Shown in pieces: positions 15,902 through 22,857 of a stretch of DNA of 22,857 bases. Where the stretch lies: the NCBI GenBank assembly GCA_045616885.1, contig JAZLHS010000121.1, positions 1-22,857 of the forward strand. The letters are read 5' to 3'. Source of the DNA: RGIG250 sp045616885. GTDB lineage: Bacteria; Bacillota; Negativicutes; Selenomonadales; Selenomonadaceae. Position 1 is the first letter of the stretch; each line of letters begins with the position of its first letter. The notes beneath the pieces are model-generated. The model was not told the origin of the DNA. It made no database searches and was given only the letters and a program-made list of their open reading frames with translations. Made by a program: the position numbers and the translations under genes.

Positions 15902-16888
15902 TTGAGAAATGAATATAGTATAAAAAAAGTAGCAATTACTGGAGGTACTGGACCAATCGGACTGGCATTGATAAGAAAATTATTGGCAGAAAATATCTCA
16001 ATATTGCTGTTTCAGAGAAAAAAATCAGCTAAAAAAATGTATTTGCCACAGCATGATTTGCTTACTGTTATAGACTGTGAACTGACGCAGTTGCATAAAT
16101 ATATACCGGTAGAAAATAATTATGACGCTTTTTTTCATTTGGGGTGGACAAATACTAACAAAAATTTCAGAAATGATTTGTTGCTGCAGAATGAGAATGT
16201 GATACATGCATGCGAGGCAGTCAAACTGGCGCACAAATTGGGGTGTCATACCTTTATTGGGGTAGGCAGTCAGGCTGAATATGGACGACATGAAAAAAAA
16301 CTTTCATCGAATACCGTGTGCAGACCGGATTCTGCATATGGCATAATGAAATTTTCTGCATTCATGGCAACAAAAGAAATGTGCCATCAAATGGGGATTA
16401 GGCATTGCTGGCCTAGAGTGTTAAGCGCATATGGTACGTATGATAATGTCGAATCTGTTTTAATCAGTACAATATTAAAGTGTATCAATAATGAAAAAGA
16501 ATTACTGTTTTCAGAAGGAAGGCAGATATGGGATTTTGTCCATGTTGATGATATAGCACGCGCTTTGTTCTTAGTTGCAAGATGGGGAAGTCCGGATGTT
16601 TGTTATCCTATCGGAAGTGGAAATGAAGCCACATTGAGGTCCTACTTAGAAATAATCGGCAGAAAATTTCATCGAGAGAACGAAATGCAATTTGGCGTGA
16701 TACCATATTCTGATAAACAGATTATGTACCTGGCGGCAGATGTGTCTGAAATAACAAAAGATGTAGGCTGGACACCAAATATTGGATTTGAGGAAGGTAT
16801 AAGTAAGACGATTGAATTTTATAAGTATTGGAATAGAGAGATAAAAGATTCTTTTTATAAGACAAGAATCAGATTGGAGGGTTGGTAA
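15902..16888 (+). CDS. NAD(P)-dependent sugar-nucleotide epimerase/reductase (extended SDR)
   Basis: This 328-residue extended SDR has the dinucleotide motif GGTGPIG at residues 14-20 and the catalytic pair Y146-x-x-x-K150, with an upstream Ser in VGSQAEYG. The substrate-binding region includes WDFVHVDDIARA, as in sugar-nucleotide epimerases, dehydratases and 4-ketoreductases. In this cluster it could be the ketoreductase that finishes a CDP-deoxysugar (the role of YerF or abequose/paratose synthases), but the substrate is not determined. It starts with TTG at 15902 after AGAAGGA; the nearby ATG at 15909 is out of frame. It is the first gene of the AT-rich stretch and abuts the next gene (TAA then ATG). 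Confidence 0.82.
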   Translation: MRNEYSIKKVAITGGTGPIGLALIRKLLAENISILLFQRKKSAKKMYLPQHDLLTVIDCELTQLHKYIPVENNYDAFFHLGWTNTNKNFRNDLLLQNENVIHACEAVKLAHKLGCHTFIGVGSQAEYGRHEKKLSSNTVCRPDSAYGIMKFSAFMATKEMCHQMGIRHCWPRVLSAYGTYDNVESVLISTILKCINNEKELLFSEGRQIWDFVHVDDIARALFLVARWGSPDVCYPIGSGNEATLRSYLEIIGRKFHRENEMQFGVIPYSDKQIMYLAADVSEITKDVGWTPNIGFEEGISKTIEFYKYWNREIKDSFYKTRIRLEGW

Positions 16889-18109
16889 ATGAAAGATATA
16901 ATGGTGTCGATTGTTTGTCTTACCTACAATCATGCAAGATACATTAGGGATTGCTTAGATGGCTTTTTAAAGCAAAAGACGGAATATCCTTTTGAAATAG
17001 TTATACATGATGATGCTTCTACAGACGGAACGGCAGAGATAATAAAAGAGTATGAGGCAAACTATCCTGCTATAGTAGTGCCTATATACCAGAGTCAGAA
17101 TCAGTTTAAACTTAAAAAGATATTTCCTCAAATAGTTTTTCCTAAATTAAGAGGTAAGTACATCGCAATTTGTGATGGAGACGATTACTGGATTGATGAG
17201 TATAAACTCCAGAAACAAACGGCTTTTATGGAAAAACATCAAGAGTGTTCGATGATTTTTCATGGTGGTTTTGAGGAAGCCGCTGATAATAGTTACAGAA
17301 GGGAAATAAGCACCTTTAAGGAATCCGGATTCTATAGTCAGGAGGAGAATATTTTAGCTGGGTTAGGCACTAATTTTCCGATATCATCGTCTATGTTGTG
17401 GCGAAAAAAAGTGATGTTGGAAGCACCGGAGTTTTTTTTGTTTCCTAAAGCAATTGACTATTCAATTAGGCAGCTATGTGCAAGTAAAGGGGAAATCTAT
17501 TATCTTGATGAAATTATGTCGGTGTATCGAACAGGAACTGCGGAATCTTTTATGAAGGAAACAGAAAAAAATGTGCAGTTTTATAAAGACTATGTACTGG
17601 AAATGTTGTATTTCTTTGAAAAATACAATGAGTACACTGATTATAAATACAGAAAAATATTAGAAAAAAAGATAATATCTGATTACTATGGATTGTGTTG
17701 TGTTGTTAGGGAGGAAGATTTTAAAAACTTGAAAAGTACTAAATATATTGATGTTAATAAAGTGAAGAAATATTTTCAGAAGATACAGCAGGCTTATTTG
17801 GATGAAAGTATTTTGAAGTTGTATCAGAGTGTAGACGAAGTATATATATATGGAACGAGTAAGCTGGCGAAGGTCTGTGCTAAACAATTGGAATATAGAA
17901 ACCTGCAGTATAATGGCTTTGTTGTATCGGATGGCCAGAGAAAGAAAGATATTTTTTGTGAGAAAAAGGTGTATTTTTTAGGGGAAATAGAGAAGAAAAA
18001 TTGCAAGGTCGGATTTATTATGGCAGTTCAGCCGGTAAATTTAGATATTATTTTGCAAAACTTTAAAGGTAAAGAACATATCACTTGGTGTGAACCTTTT
18101 TCCGTATAA
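16889..18109 (+). CDS. GT2 glycosyltransferase with Rossmann-like C-terminal tail
   Basis: The N-terminal GT-A domain (about 1-230) has VSIVCLTYNHARYI, HDDASTDGT and the D96-G-D98-D donor/metal motif, as in polysaccharide or O-antigen GT2 enzymes. After a helical middle region, the last roughly 90 residues (from about 318) begin VYIYGTSKLAK. That pattern is a beta strand, a Gly-containing turn and a helix, resembling a Rossmann-like nucleotide-binding unit. Similar tails end the next two radical SAM proteins. The ATG lies 8 nt after GGAGG and directly follows the upstream stop. No signal peptide or membrane segment is seen, so it acts in the cytoplasm. The donor is unknown, possibly the sugar made by the upstream genes. 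Confidence 0.85.
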   Translation: MKDIMVSIVCLTYNHARYIRDCLDGFLKQKTEYPFEIVIHDDASTDGTAEIIKEYEANYPAIVVPIYQSQNQFKLKKIFPQIVFPKLRGKYIAICDGDDYWIDEYKLQKQTAFMEKHQECSMIFHGGFEEAADNSYRREISTFKESGFYSQEENILAGLGTNFPISSSMLWRKKVMLEAPEFFLFPKAIDYSIRQLCASKGEIYYLDEIMSVYRTGTAESFMKETEKNVQFYKDYVLEMLYFFEKYNEYTDYKYRKILEKKIISDYYGLCCVVREEDFKNLKSTKYIDVNKVKKYFQKIQQAYLDESILKLYQSVDEVYIYGTSKLAKVCAKQLEYRNLQYNGFVVSDGQRKKDIFCEKKVYFLGEIEKKNCKVGFIMAVQPVNLDIILQNFKGKEHITWCEPFSV

Positions 18110-18120
18110 GGGGGAGAAAA

Positions 18121-19497
18121 ATGAAAATATGCAGACAGGCGTTATATGCTCAAGTAATAGATGAAGAAGGTACTGTCAGAGCCTGTGGTTGGGCAGGATA
18201 CTATATTTTGGGCAAACTAACGGAACAGGGCATGCACGAAATATATCATGGAGAGGCTGCTAAAAGATTTCAGCAATCATTGATAGAGAAAACATATGAT
18301 TATTGTAATGCGGAAAACTGTCCTTATATGGCAAACGGAACTTTAGATGAGCAATTGGTAGAGATAGATGAGATTCCATATTATCCGCAAATTTTGAGCT
18401 TAGCGTATGAGCGACGGTGTAACTATAAGTGTACATGTTGTATATCCCAAAATAATGTAAGGCTGCAGGAGAATAACAGAAAAAGTATAGAGGACGAATT
18501 AAATAAAGTTGTTCCGCATGTTAAAATTTTGTCGGCTAATGGGCTTGGAGAGCTATTTGTAAGTGAGAGTATTCTCGATGTTATTTCCCAGTGGAACCCT
18601 TTGGATGAGGAAAACGCATCTTTTGAGATAGAAACCAACGGTTCGTTATTTAACGAGGAAAATTGGCGAAGGATCGAAAATCTTGGGAAATATAATTTGA
18701 AAGTGTTTTTAACTGTACATAGTTTTGAGCAAGATGCATATCAGTATTTATCCGGGACAGCTTTACCAATAACGCAAATTGAGCGTAATCTGGAATTTGT
18801 GAAGCAACTGCGGGAAAATAATGTCATCAATTATTTGGAGATTGCCACGGTTGTGCAGGAGAGAAATTTTAGGACGCTGCCTTATTTTGTAGAACGTTGC
18901 TTGAATGAGTATAAAGCAGATAGAGTAAGGGTACGAAGGTTTCTGCCGGAAAAAGCGATGGATGAAAATATTGAATGGTTTTTTGATGTAAGAAATCCTT
19001 TGCATCCGTATCATAAGGAATATCTGAAAATGATGAAAAATCCTATATTTAAACATCCAAGGGTATTTATATGGACTGGGGAGCATCTTAGCAATAGAGG
19101 AGATATTCCTGCGAAGGTCCATTATGATGTGCTAAAAAAAATATGCTTAATTCCGCATATAGCTGATAAATGGAAGAAGTATTTAGCTGAAAGAGGATAT
19201 TCAAGGCTTGTTTTATATGCAGTTACAGATATTGCAAAAGTGTTATTGAATTTATTTGCTGATAACCGTATAGAGGTAATATATTTATACGATAGGAATA
19301 CGAAACTTGAAGAATGCATGGGAATGCAGGTGAGAAGACCGACACATTATAATCTGCAGCATACTGAGGAGCCGATATTGGTGACACTGGCTGCAAGGCA
19401 TAATGAAATTGAGGATAATTTGCGAAATGCAGGCTTTTCAGGCGATATTCTGAAATTGGAAGATGTTTTGAAAGAGTTGGAGAATATGCAGGAGTGA
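18121..19497 (+). CDS. Radical SAM protein with N-terminal four-Cys (SPASM-like) region and Rossmann-like tail, copy 1
   Basis: The radical SAM motif CX3CX2C is at C100, C104 and C107 (RRCNYKCTCC). It is followed by ANGLGELF and ETNGSLF, which fit the SAM-binding and barrel positions. Before it lies a small region with C4, C22, C62 and C67, plus LGKL…MHEIYHGEAAKRF. That pattern is normally seen in SPASM domains at the C-terminus of such enzymes, so the order looks permuted. The final 100 residues (LVLYAVTDIAKVL…) look Rossmann-like. The ATG follows GGGGGAG, 11 nt after the GT2 stop. The substrate is unknown; a sugar, glycan-lipid or ACP-bound unit would fit the cluster. It is a clear paralogue of the next gene. 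Confidence 0.82.
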   Translation: MKICRQALYAQVIDEEGTVRACGWAGYYILGKLTEQGMHEIYHGEAAKRFQQSLIEKTYDYCNAENCPYMANGTLDEQLVEIDEIPYYPQILSLAYERRCNYKCTCCISQNNVRLQENNRKSIEDELNKVVPHVKILSANGLGELFVSESILDVISQWNPLDEENASFEIETNGSLFNEENWRRIENLGKYNLKVFLTVHSFEQDAYQYLSGTALPITQIERNLEFVKQLRENNVINYLEIATVVQERNFRTLPYFVERCLNEYKADRVRVRRFLPEKAMDENIEWFFDVRNPLHPYHKEYLKMMKNPIFKHPRVFIWTGEHLSNRGDIPAKVHYDVLKKICLIPHIADKWKKYLAERGYSRLVLYAVTDIAKVLLNLFADNRIEVIYLYDRNTKLEECMGMQVRRPTHYNLQHTEEPILVTLAARHNEIEDNLRNAGFSGDILKLEDVLKELENMQE

Positions 19498-19504
19498 TTT
19501 GAAT

Positions 19505-20899
19505 ATGCTAGTTTGTAAAAGAGGTGCGCTCCGTCTTCAAATACTAAGCGGTGGGTATGTAAGACCCTGTGAATTTATGGTAAATCCAGAACAGGCCAAA
19601 GAATATGGTTCCTTGTTGGAGTCTAGCTTATATGAGATATATCATAGTGCAAAGGCGAATAACTTAAGGGAAATGGTTTCGGAGGGGAAGAACTTTAAGT
19701 ATTGCAGGCAGGATGTTTGCCGAAATCTTGCCATTGGGGGTACGGATTTCTTACAGACAGTAGACAAGATTCCAGAATATCCTTGGGAGCTAAATTTAGC
19801 GTATGATACTACATGTAATTATAGATGCAAAAGCTGTGTTTTTTGCAAATATCCGAAAGAACAAAAAGAAGTAATCGCAAAGATAGAAGAAGGGATAAGG
19901 CCGGCGTTGCCTTACGCGAAGAAAATTATTGCTAATGGTTGCGGAGAGCTTTTTGCTAGTGAAAGTATTATGCGCTTATTAGCTGAATGGAATCCGGTAT
20001 GGCCGGCAGAAGAGTGTTCGGTGATATTGCAAACAAATGGTTCCCTATTTGATGAAATACATTGGAAGAAAATAGATAACATAAAGAAATACTATGTGGA
20101 TGCACAGATTACAATACACAGCTTTAATGAATCAACCTATAGATTCCTATCAGGTACAACCCAGTCGGTAGAGCGTGTAGTTGAAAATCTTCATTTTGTA
20201 AACGGACTCAGAAAAGAGGAGATTATAAATCATTTTGAAATAGCAACAGTAGTTCAGGAAAGAAACTTTAGAGAGCTGCCTGAATTTGTGGAAAGATGTA
20301 TTAATGAATTTGATGCAGATACGGTAAGGATAAGAGGCTTTGAACCTTGGGGCGCCTGTGACAAAAATGTAGAGTGGTTTTTTAATGTCAGGAATCCTTT
20401 GCATCCGTACTATGAAGAATATTTAGAAGTCATGCAGCATGATATAATGAAACACCCTAAAGTATTGAACTGGATGGGGTACAGTGAGTCGTTGCAAGGA
20501 GACATTCCGGCAAAATCTAGCTATGAGTGTTTAAAACTGTTCTATCTGCATGATGAGCCTATAGATGCTATAAAGGATTATTTGCAAAATTATAATGTTA
20601 CTGGAATAGTTTTATATGGTATTAGTGAGATGGCACAGATTCTTTATAGATTGTTTAAGCGGGCCGAAATCAATGTGGATTTTATTCTGGATAAATACTC
20701 GCCGCGTGAGGTTTGGAATGAATTAGAGGTTAAACGGCCATCGCAAGAGCTTCTAGGAAACATGAATGGCCAAGCTGTTTTGATTACTTTATTGAATAAA
20801 GCCGTTTATATTAAGGCGGATCTGGAAAAAGCAGGATATAACGGAAAATTCTTGGAATTGGATAGAATGTTAAAATTAAATAAGGGAGGAAATGACTAA
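19505..20899 (+). CDS. Radical SAM protein with N-terminal four-Cys (SPASM-like) region and Rossmann-like tail, copy 2
   Basis: This is a tandem paralogue of the preceding gene, with near-identical blocks such as EIATVVQERNFR and VRNPLHPY. The radical SAM cysteines are C104, C108 and C111 (TCNYRCKSC). The N-terminal cluster candidate is C4, C22, C67 and C72, with the first two at exactly the same positions as in copy 1. This supports the ATG at 19505, which lies 7 nt after AGGAGTGA, over the in-frame TTG at 19499. The Rossmann-like tail starts at IVLYGISEMAQIL. The stop codon lies 1 nt before the ACP start. Two copies kept side by side may work as a heterodimer or catalyse successive steps; that is inference. 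Confidence 0.82.
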   Translation: MLVCKRGALRLQILSGGYVRPCEFMVNPEQAKEYGSLLESSLYEIYHSAKANNLREMVSEGKNFKYCRQDVCRNLAIGGTDFLQTVDKIPEYPWELNLAYDTTCNYRCKSCVFCKYPKEQKEVIAKIEEGIRPALPYAKKIIANGCGELFASESIMRLLAEWNPVWPAEECSVILQTNGSLFDEIHWKKIDNIKKYYVDAQITIHSFNESTYRFLSGTTQSVERVVENLHFVNGLRKEEIINHFEIATVVQERNFRELPEFVERCINEFDADTVRIRGFEPWGACDKNVEWFFNVRNPLHPYYEEYLEVMQHDIMKHPKVLNWMGYSESLQGDIPAKSSYECLKLFYLHDEPIDAIKDYLQNYNVTGIVLYGISEMAQILYRLFKRAEINVDFILDKYSPREVWNELEVKRPSQELLGNMNGQAVLITLLNKAVYIKADLEKAGYNGKFLELDRMLKLNKGGND

Positions 20900-20900
20900 T

Positions 20901-21122
20901 ATGCGAATAGAAGAATATTTAGAGTTTGTGGCATCGGTATTGGAAATTGACAAGAAAAAAATAAATATGGATACAGAGCAAAATGAAGTGGAGTCGTGGG
21001 ATTCATTGATGCAGTTGCGCTTAATTGGAGAAATAGAAGAAAAATATCATGTTGAGATTCCGCTGGAAGAAGTGTCACAAATAAAAAGTGTGAAGGATTT
21101 TTGGAAATATATAGAAAAATAG
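20901..21122 (+). CDS. Acyl carrier protein
   Basis: This 73-residue acidic helical protein has a phosphopantetheine attachment site at Ser35 in ESWDSLMQLRL, followed by EIEEKYHVEIPLEEV, as in discrete carrier proteins. I chose the ATG at 20901, 11 nt after GGAGG. The in-frame ATG at 20892 is only 2 nt from that site and would overlap the upstream gene. The FkbH-type enzyme follows immediately, and an ACP plus FkbH pair is the known set for making glyceryl-type thioesters on a carrier. It is therefore probably a dedicated carrier for the cluster and not the fatty-acid ACP. Confidence 0.88.
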   Translation: MRIEEYLEFVASVLEIDKKKINMDTEQNEVESWDSLMQLRLIGEIEEKYHVEIPLEEVSQIKSVKDFWKYIEK

Positions 21123-21131
21123 GTGATAGAT

Positions 21132-22760
21132 GTGAGGCTTACTGTTCTTTCTAATGTAAACCTGGATTTTTTGCTTAAGGATTTAAGCAGGAATCATGAT
21201 GTATATTGTCCGGAAGGGTATGGGACATGGGAGGTGTATTGCTTAAAAGCGAATCAGGAATTGAAAGCGTTCGCTCCCCAGGTGATATTTATCGTATTAG
21301 ATGGTACAGTGTTGTTTGTAGATAAAGGACAGGATGTTTCAGAACAAATAAACCAATATAAGCTATATATTGAGAATCTTGTCAAAATATATACAGAGGC
21401 TAAAGTTGTAGTATCTACTATAGACATAAAACCTTCTTTTAAGTTGGGAAATGAAAGCGATTCCTCGATAGCAGTTAATTATTATTGGGAGACTATGTTA
21501 ACGTCTCTAATAGCTGGGAATTCTCGAATTTATAGGCTGGAATTAGAACGGCTGATTACTAAAATTGGTAGAGATAGTATGTATTCCTCCAAAATGTGGT
21601 ACACTGGAGCTATCCCATATTCTGTGGGAGGGATAAAGCAGTTGCATAATGAGATGGAAAAGATCTTAAATCGATTTATGCAGAAACGTAAAAAGGTACT
21701 GGTTACAGATTTAGATAATACTTTGTGGGGGGGGGTTGTTGGAGAAACAGGAGCCGATGGGATTTTGTTAGCTCCAAATGGGATAGGCAGTATTTATCAA
21801 GAGGTGCAAAAAATCCTTTTATGGTTAAAAAAACAGGGTGTGGTTTTATGTGCTGTTTCCAAAAATAACATTTCTGATGTGGAGGAAGTTTTTGAGAATA
21901 ACAGACATATGATCTTAGAAAAGACTGATTTTGTTAAAATCATAGCTAATTGGGAATGTAAAAGTGAAAATATATCTGAGTTATCGAAGGAATTAAATGT
22001 CGGATTGGATAGCTTTGTCTTTTTAGATGATAATGTTTTGGAACGGGACGAAGTTAGACTGCAGCTGCCAGATGTATCAGTTATAGATTTTCCCAAAAAA
22101 CTTGAAACATATCCGGAGATATTGGCAGAAACTTGCTATGACTATTTTTTTGCGTGGAGCCTGACGGAAGAGGATTTAAGGAAAACGGACATTTATCAAT
22201 CAGAGATGAAAAGAAAAAAGCTACAGAATACAATTAGTTATGAAGCTTTTTTAAAACAGTTGAATATAAATATCACTATAAAAGAAATGACGGCAAACAA
22301 TCAGGAAAGGGTTATACAGTTAATTGATAAGACAAATCAATTCAATACTTGTGCTTTAAGGATGGATGAGATAGCTTTAAACCGGTATAGGAATGATGGC
22401 GGGATATTAGTTACCGTTTATGTTGAGGATAAGTTTGGTGATAACGGACTTGTTGGAATCATAATGTACCATGTGGACAATAAGGTGGTTGTCATTGATA
22501 ATTATATTTTAAGTTGTAGGGTAATGGGCAGGAAAATAGAAAATGCTGTATTTGGAGCACTGATAGACAGGTTTAAGAAAGAACAATATGAATTTATAAA
22601 AGCAAAATATATAGTGACACCTAAAAATGGTCCGGTTGCAGGACTGTGGGAAAAATTGGGCTTAGCAAAATACGCTGAATTTGAAAATGGCGTGGAATAT
22701 GGTAAAAAAATAGATGACATTGAGTGTGAAAAAATTTTTAGTGTTAAATGGGGAGTATAA
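21132..22760 (+). CDS. FkbH-type HAD-IIIC enzyme (glyceryl-ACP-forming type)
   Basis: This 542-residue protein has the FkbH layout: an N-terminal domain (about 1-185), a HAD-IIIC domain starting at D193-L-D195-N-T-L-W with later VSKNN and FLDDN motifs, and a GNAT-like C-terminal domain. Characterised family members take the 3-phosphoglyceryl group from 1,3-bisphosphoglycerate, load it on an ACP and remove the phosphate, giving glyceryl-S-ACP. The adjacent ACP fits this. The GTG at 21132 was chosen because AGGTGA (21121-21126) lies 5 nt upstream; the in-frame GTG at 21123 lies inside that site. A run of nine Gs sits just after the catalytic motif. The stop overlaps the next start by one base. 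Confidence 0.86.
   Translation: MRLTVLSNVNLDFLLKDLSRNHDVYCPEGYGTWEVYCLKANQELKAFAPQVIFIVLDGTVLFVDKGQDVSEQINQYKLYIENLVKIYTEAKVVVSTIDIKPSFKLGNESDSSIAVNYYWETMLTSLIAGNSRIYRLELERLITKIGRDSMYSSKMWYTGAIPYSVGGIKQLHNEMEKILNRFMQKRKKVLVTDLDNTLWGGVVGETGADGILLAPNGIGSIYQEVQKILLWLKKQGVVLCAVSKNNISDVEEVFENNRHMILEKTDFVKIIANWECKSENISELSKELNVGLDSFVFLDDNVLERDEVRLQLPDVSVIDFPKKLETYPEILAETCYDYFFAWSLTEEDLRKTDIYQSEMKRKKLQNTISYEAFLKQLNINITIKEMTANNQERVIQLIDKTNQFNTCALRMDEIALNRYRNDGGILVTVYVEDKFGDNGLVGIIMYHVDNKVVVIDNYILSCRVMGRKIENAVFGALIDRFKKEQYEFIKAKYIVTPKNGPVAGLWEKLGLAKYAEFENGVEYGKKIDDIECEKIFSVKWGV
21727..21735 (+). repeat. Nine-G homopolymer tract within the FkbH-type gene
   Basis: Nine consecutive Gs encode parts of Trp199-Gly-Gly-Val202, directly after the DLDNTL catalytic motif, in an AT-rich gene. 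Gain or loss of one G would shift the frame and remove most of the HAD domain and all of the C-terminal domain. Confidence 0.9.
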
Positions 22761-22857
22761 TGAAAATACATCATATAGGCTATGCTGTGAAAGATTTGCA
22801 GAAGTCAAAACGGGTTTTCCAAGGATTGGGATATCAGCAGGAATATGAGATTGTAGC
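22760..22857 (+). CDS. VOC/glyoxalase-family protein, 5' part only
   Basis: The first 32 complete codons (MKIHHIGYAVKDLQKS…) match the opening strand of the vicinal-oxygen-chelate superfamily, with a HHIGYAV metal-ligand strand as in methylmalonyl-CoA epimerase-like proteins. The ATG overlaps the TAA of the FkbH-type gene (TAATG) and GGGAG lies just upstream, so it is translationally coupled. The gene runs off the window. Its place after the ACP and FkbH genes suggests it acts on the carrier-bound acyl unit or its product, which is inference. Confidence 0.75.
   Translation, partial: MKIHHIGYAVKDLQKSKRVFQGLGYQQEYEIV

Noticed and set aside
17404..17439. A7 and T8 runs in the GT2 gene as further phase-variation tracts
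   Set aside because: A/T runs of this length are expected by chance in DNA this AT-rich, unlike the G9 run.

Overview
The window looks like part of a surface- or flagellar-glycosylation locus from a Gram-negative-type Firmicute, most plausibly a Selenomonas-like member of the Negativicutes. This assignment is an inference from three things. There are SPINDLY-type (GT41) and GT2-TPR glycosyltransferases in tandem. A family of small GC-rich palindromic repeats of a kind I associate with that class recurs through the left half. Shine-Dalgarno sites are strong and gene spacing is tight. No rRNA, tRNA, CRISPR array or complete insertion sequence was found.

Left part (1-9961), minus strand: a four-gene operon is read from 9961 towards a hairpin terminator at 47-80. 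In transcription order it holds a large GT2 glycosyltransferase with a long helical-repeat tail (7700-9961), a small stand-alone helical-repeat protein copied from that tail (6980-7618), a second GT2-TPR glycosyltransferase whose start overlaps the previous stop (5416-6987), and a giant 1706-residue GT41 protein with three GT41-like modules (219-5339). The middle GT41 module has lost catalytic residues and its sugar-nucleotide-binding half. Palindromic repeat units lie after three of the four genes. Three more units are embedded in frame inside the giant gene and are translated as an inter-module linker.

Middle (9962-11485): a divergent intergenic region carries a near-consensus promoter for a PD-(D/E)XK nuclease-like gene (10098-11018). 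It is followed by a 65-codon remnant of a different PD-(D/E)XK family (11031-11234) and a terminator. An AT-rich gap then holds an extended -10 promoter for the right-hand cluster.

Right part (11519-22857), plus strand: rfbF (glucose-1-phosphate cytidylyltransferase), an HMGL-like aldolase fused to an MptE/DUF115-like domain, an acetolactate-synthase-like TPP enzyme and a sugar-nucleotide SDR. Together these suggest a branched or otherwise modified CDP-linked deoxysugar. From about 15.9 kb the DNA becomes markedly AT-rich and very tightly packed: a GT2 glycosyltransferase, two tandem paralogous radical SAM proteins with an unusual N-terminal four-cysteine (SPASM-like) region, an acyl carrier protein, an FkbH-type HAD-IIIC enzyme with a 9-G tract next to its catalytic motif, and the start of a VOC/glyoxalase-family gene at the window edge. 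The GT2 and both radical SAM proteins end in similar-looking Rossmann-like tails.

The most novel-looking element is this last module (GT2, two permuted radical SAM enzymes, ACP, FkbH, VOC). It looks like machinery that builds an ACP-bound C3 unit and alters or attaches it to a glycan. That function is inference; its gene content and order are visible directly.
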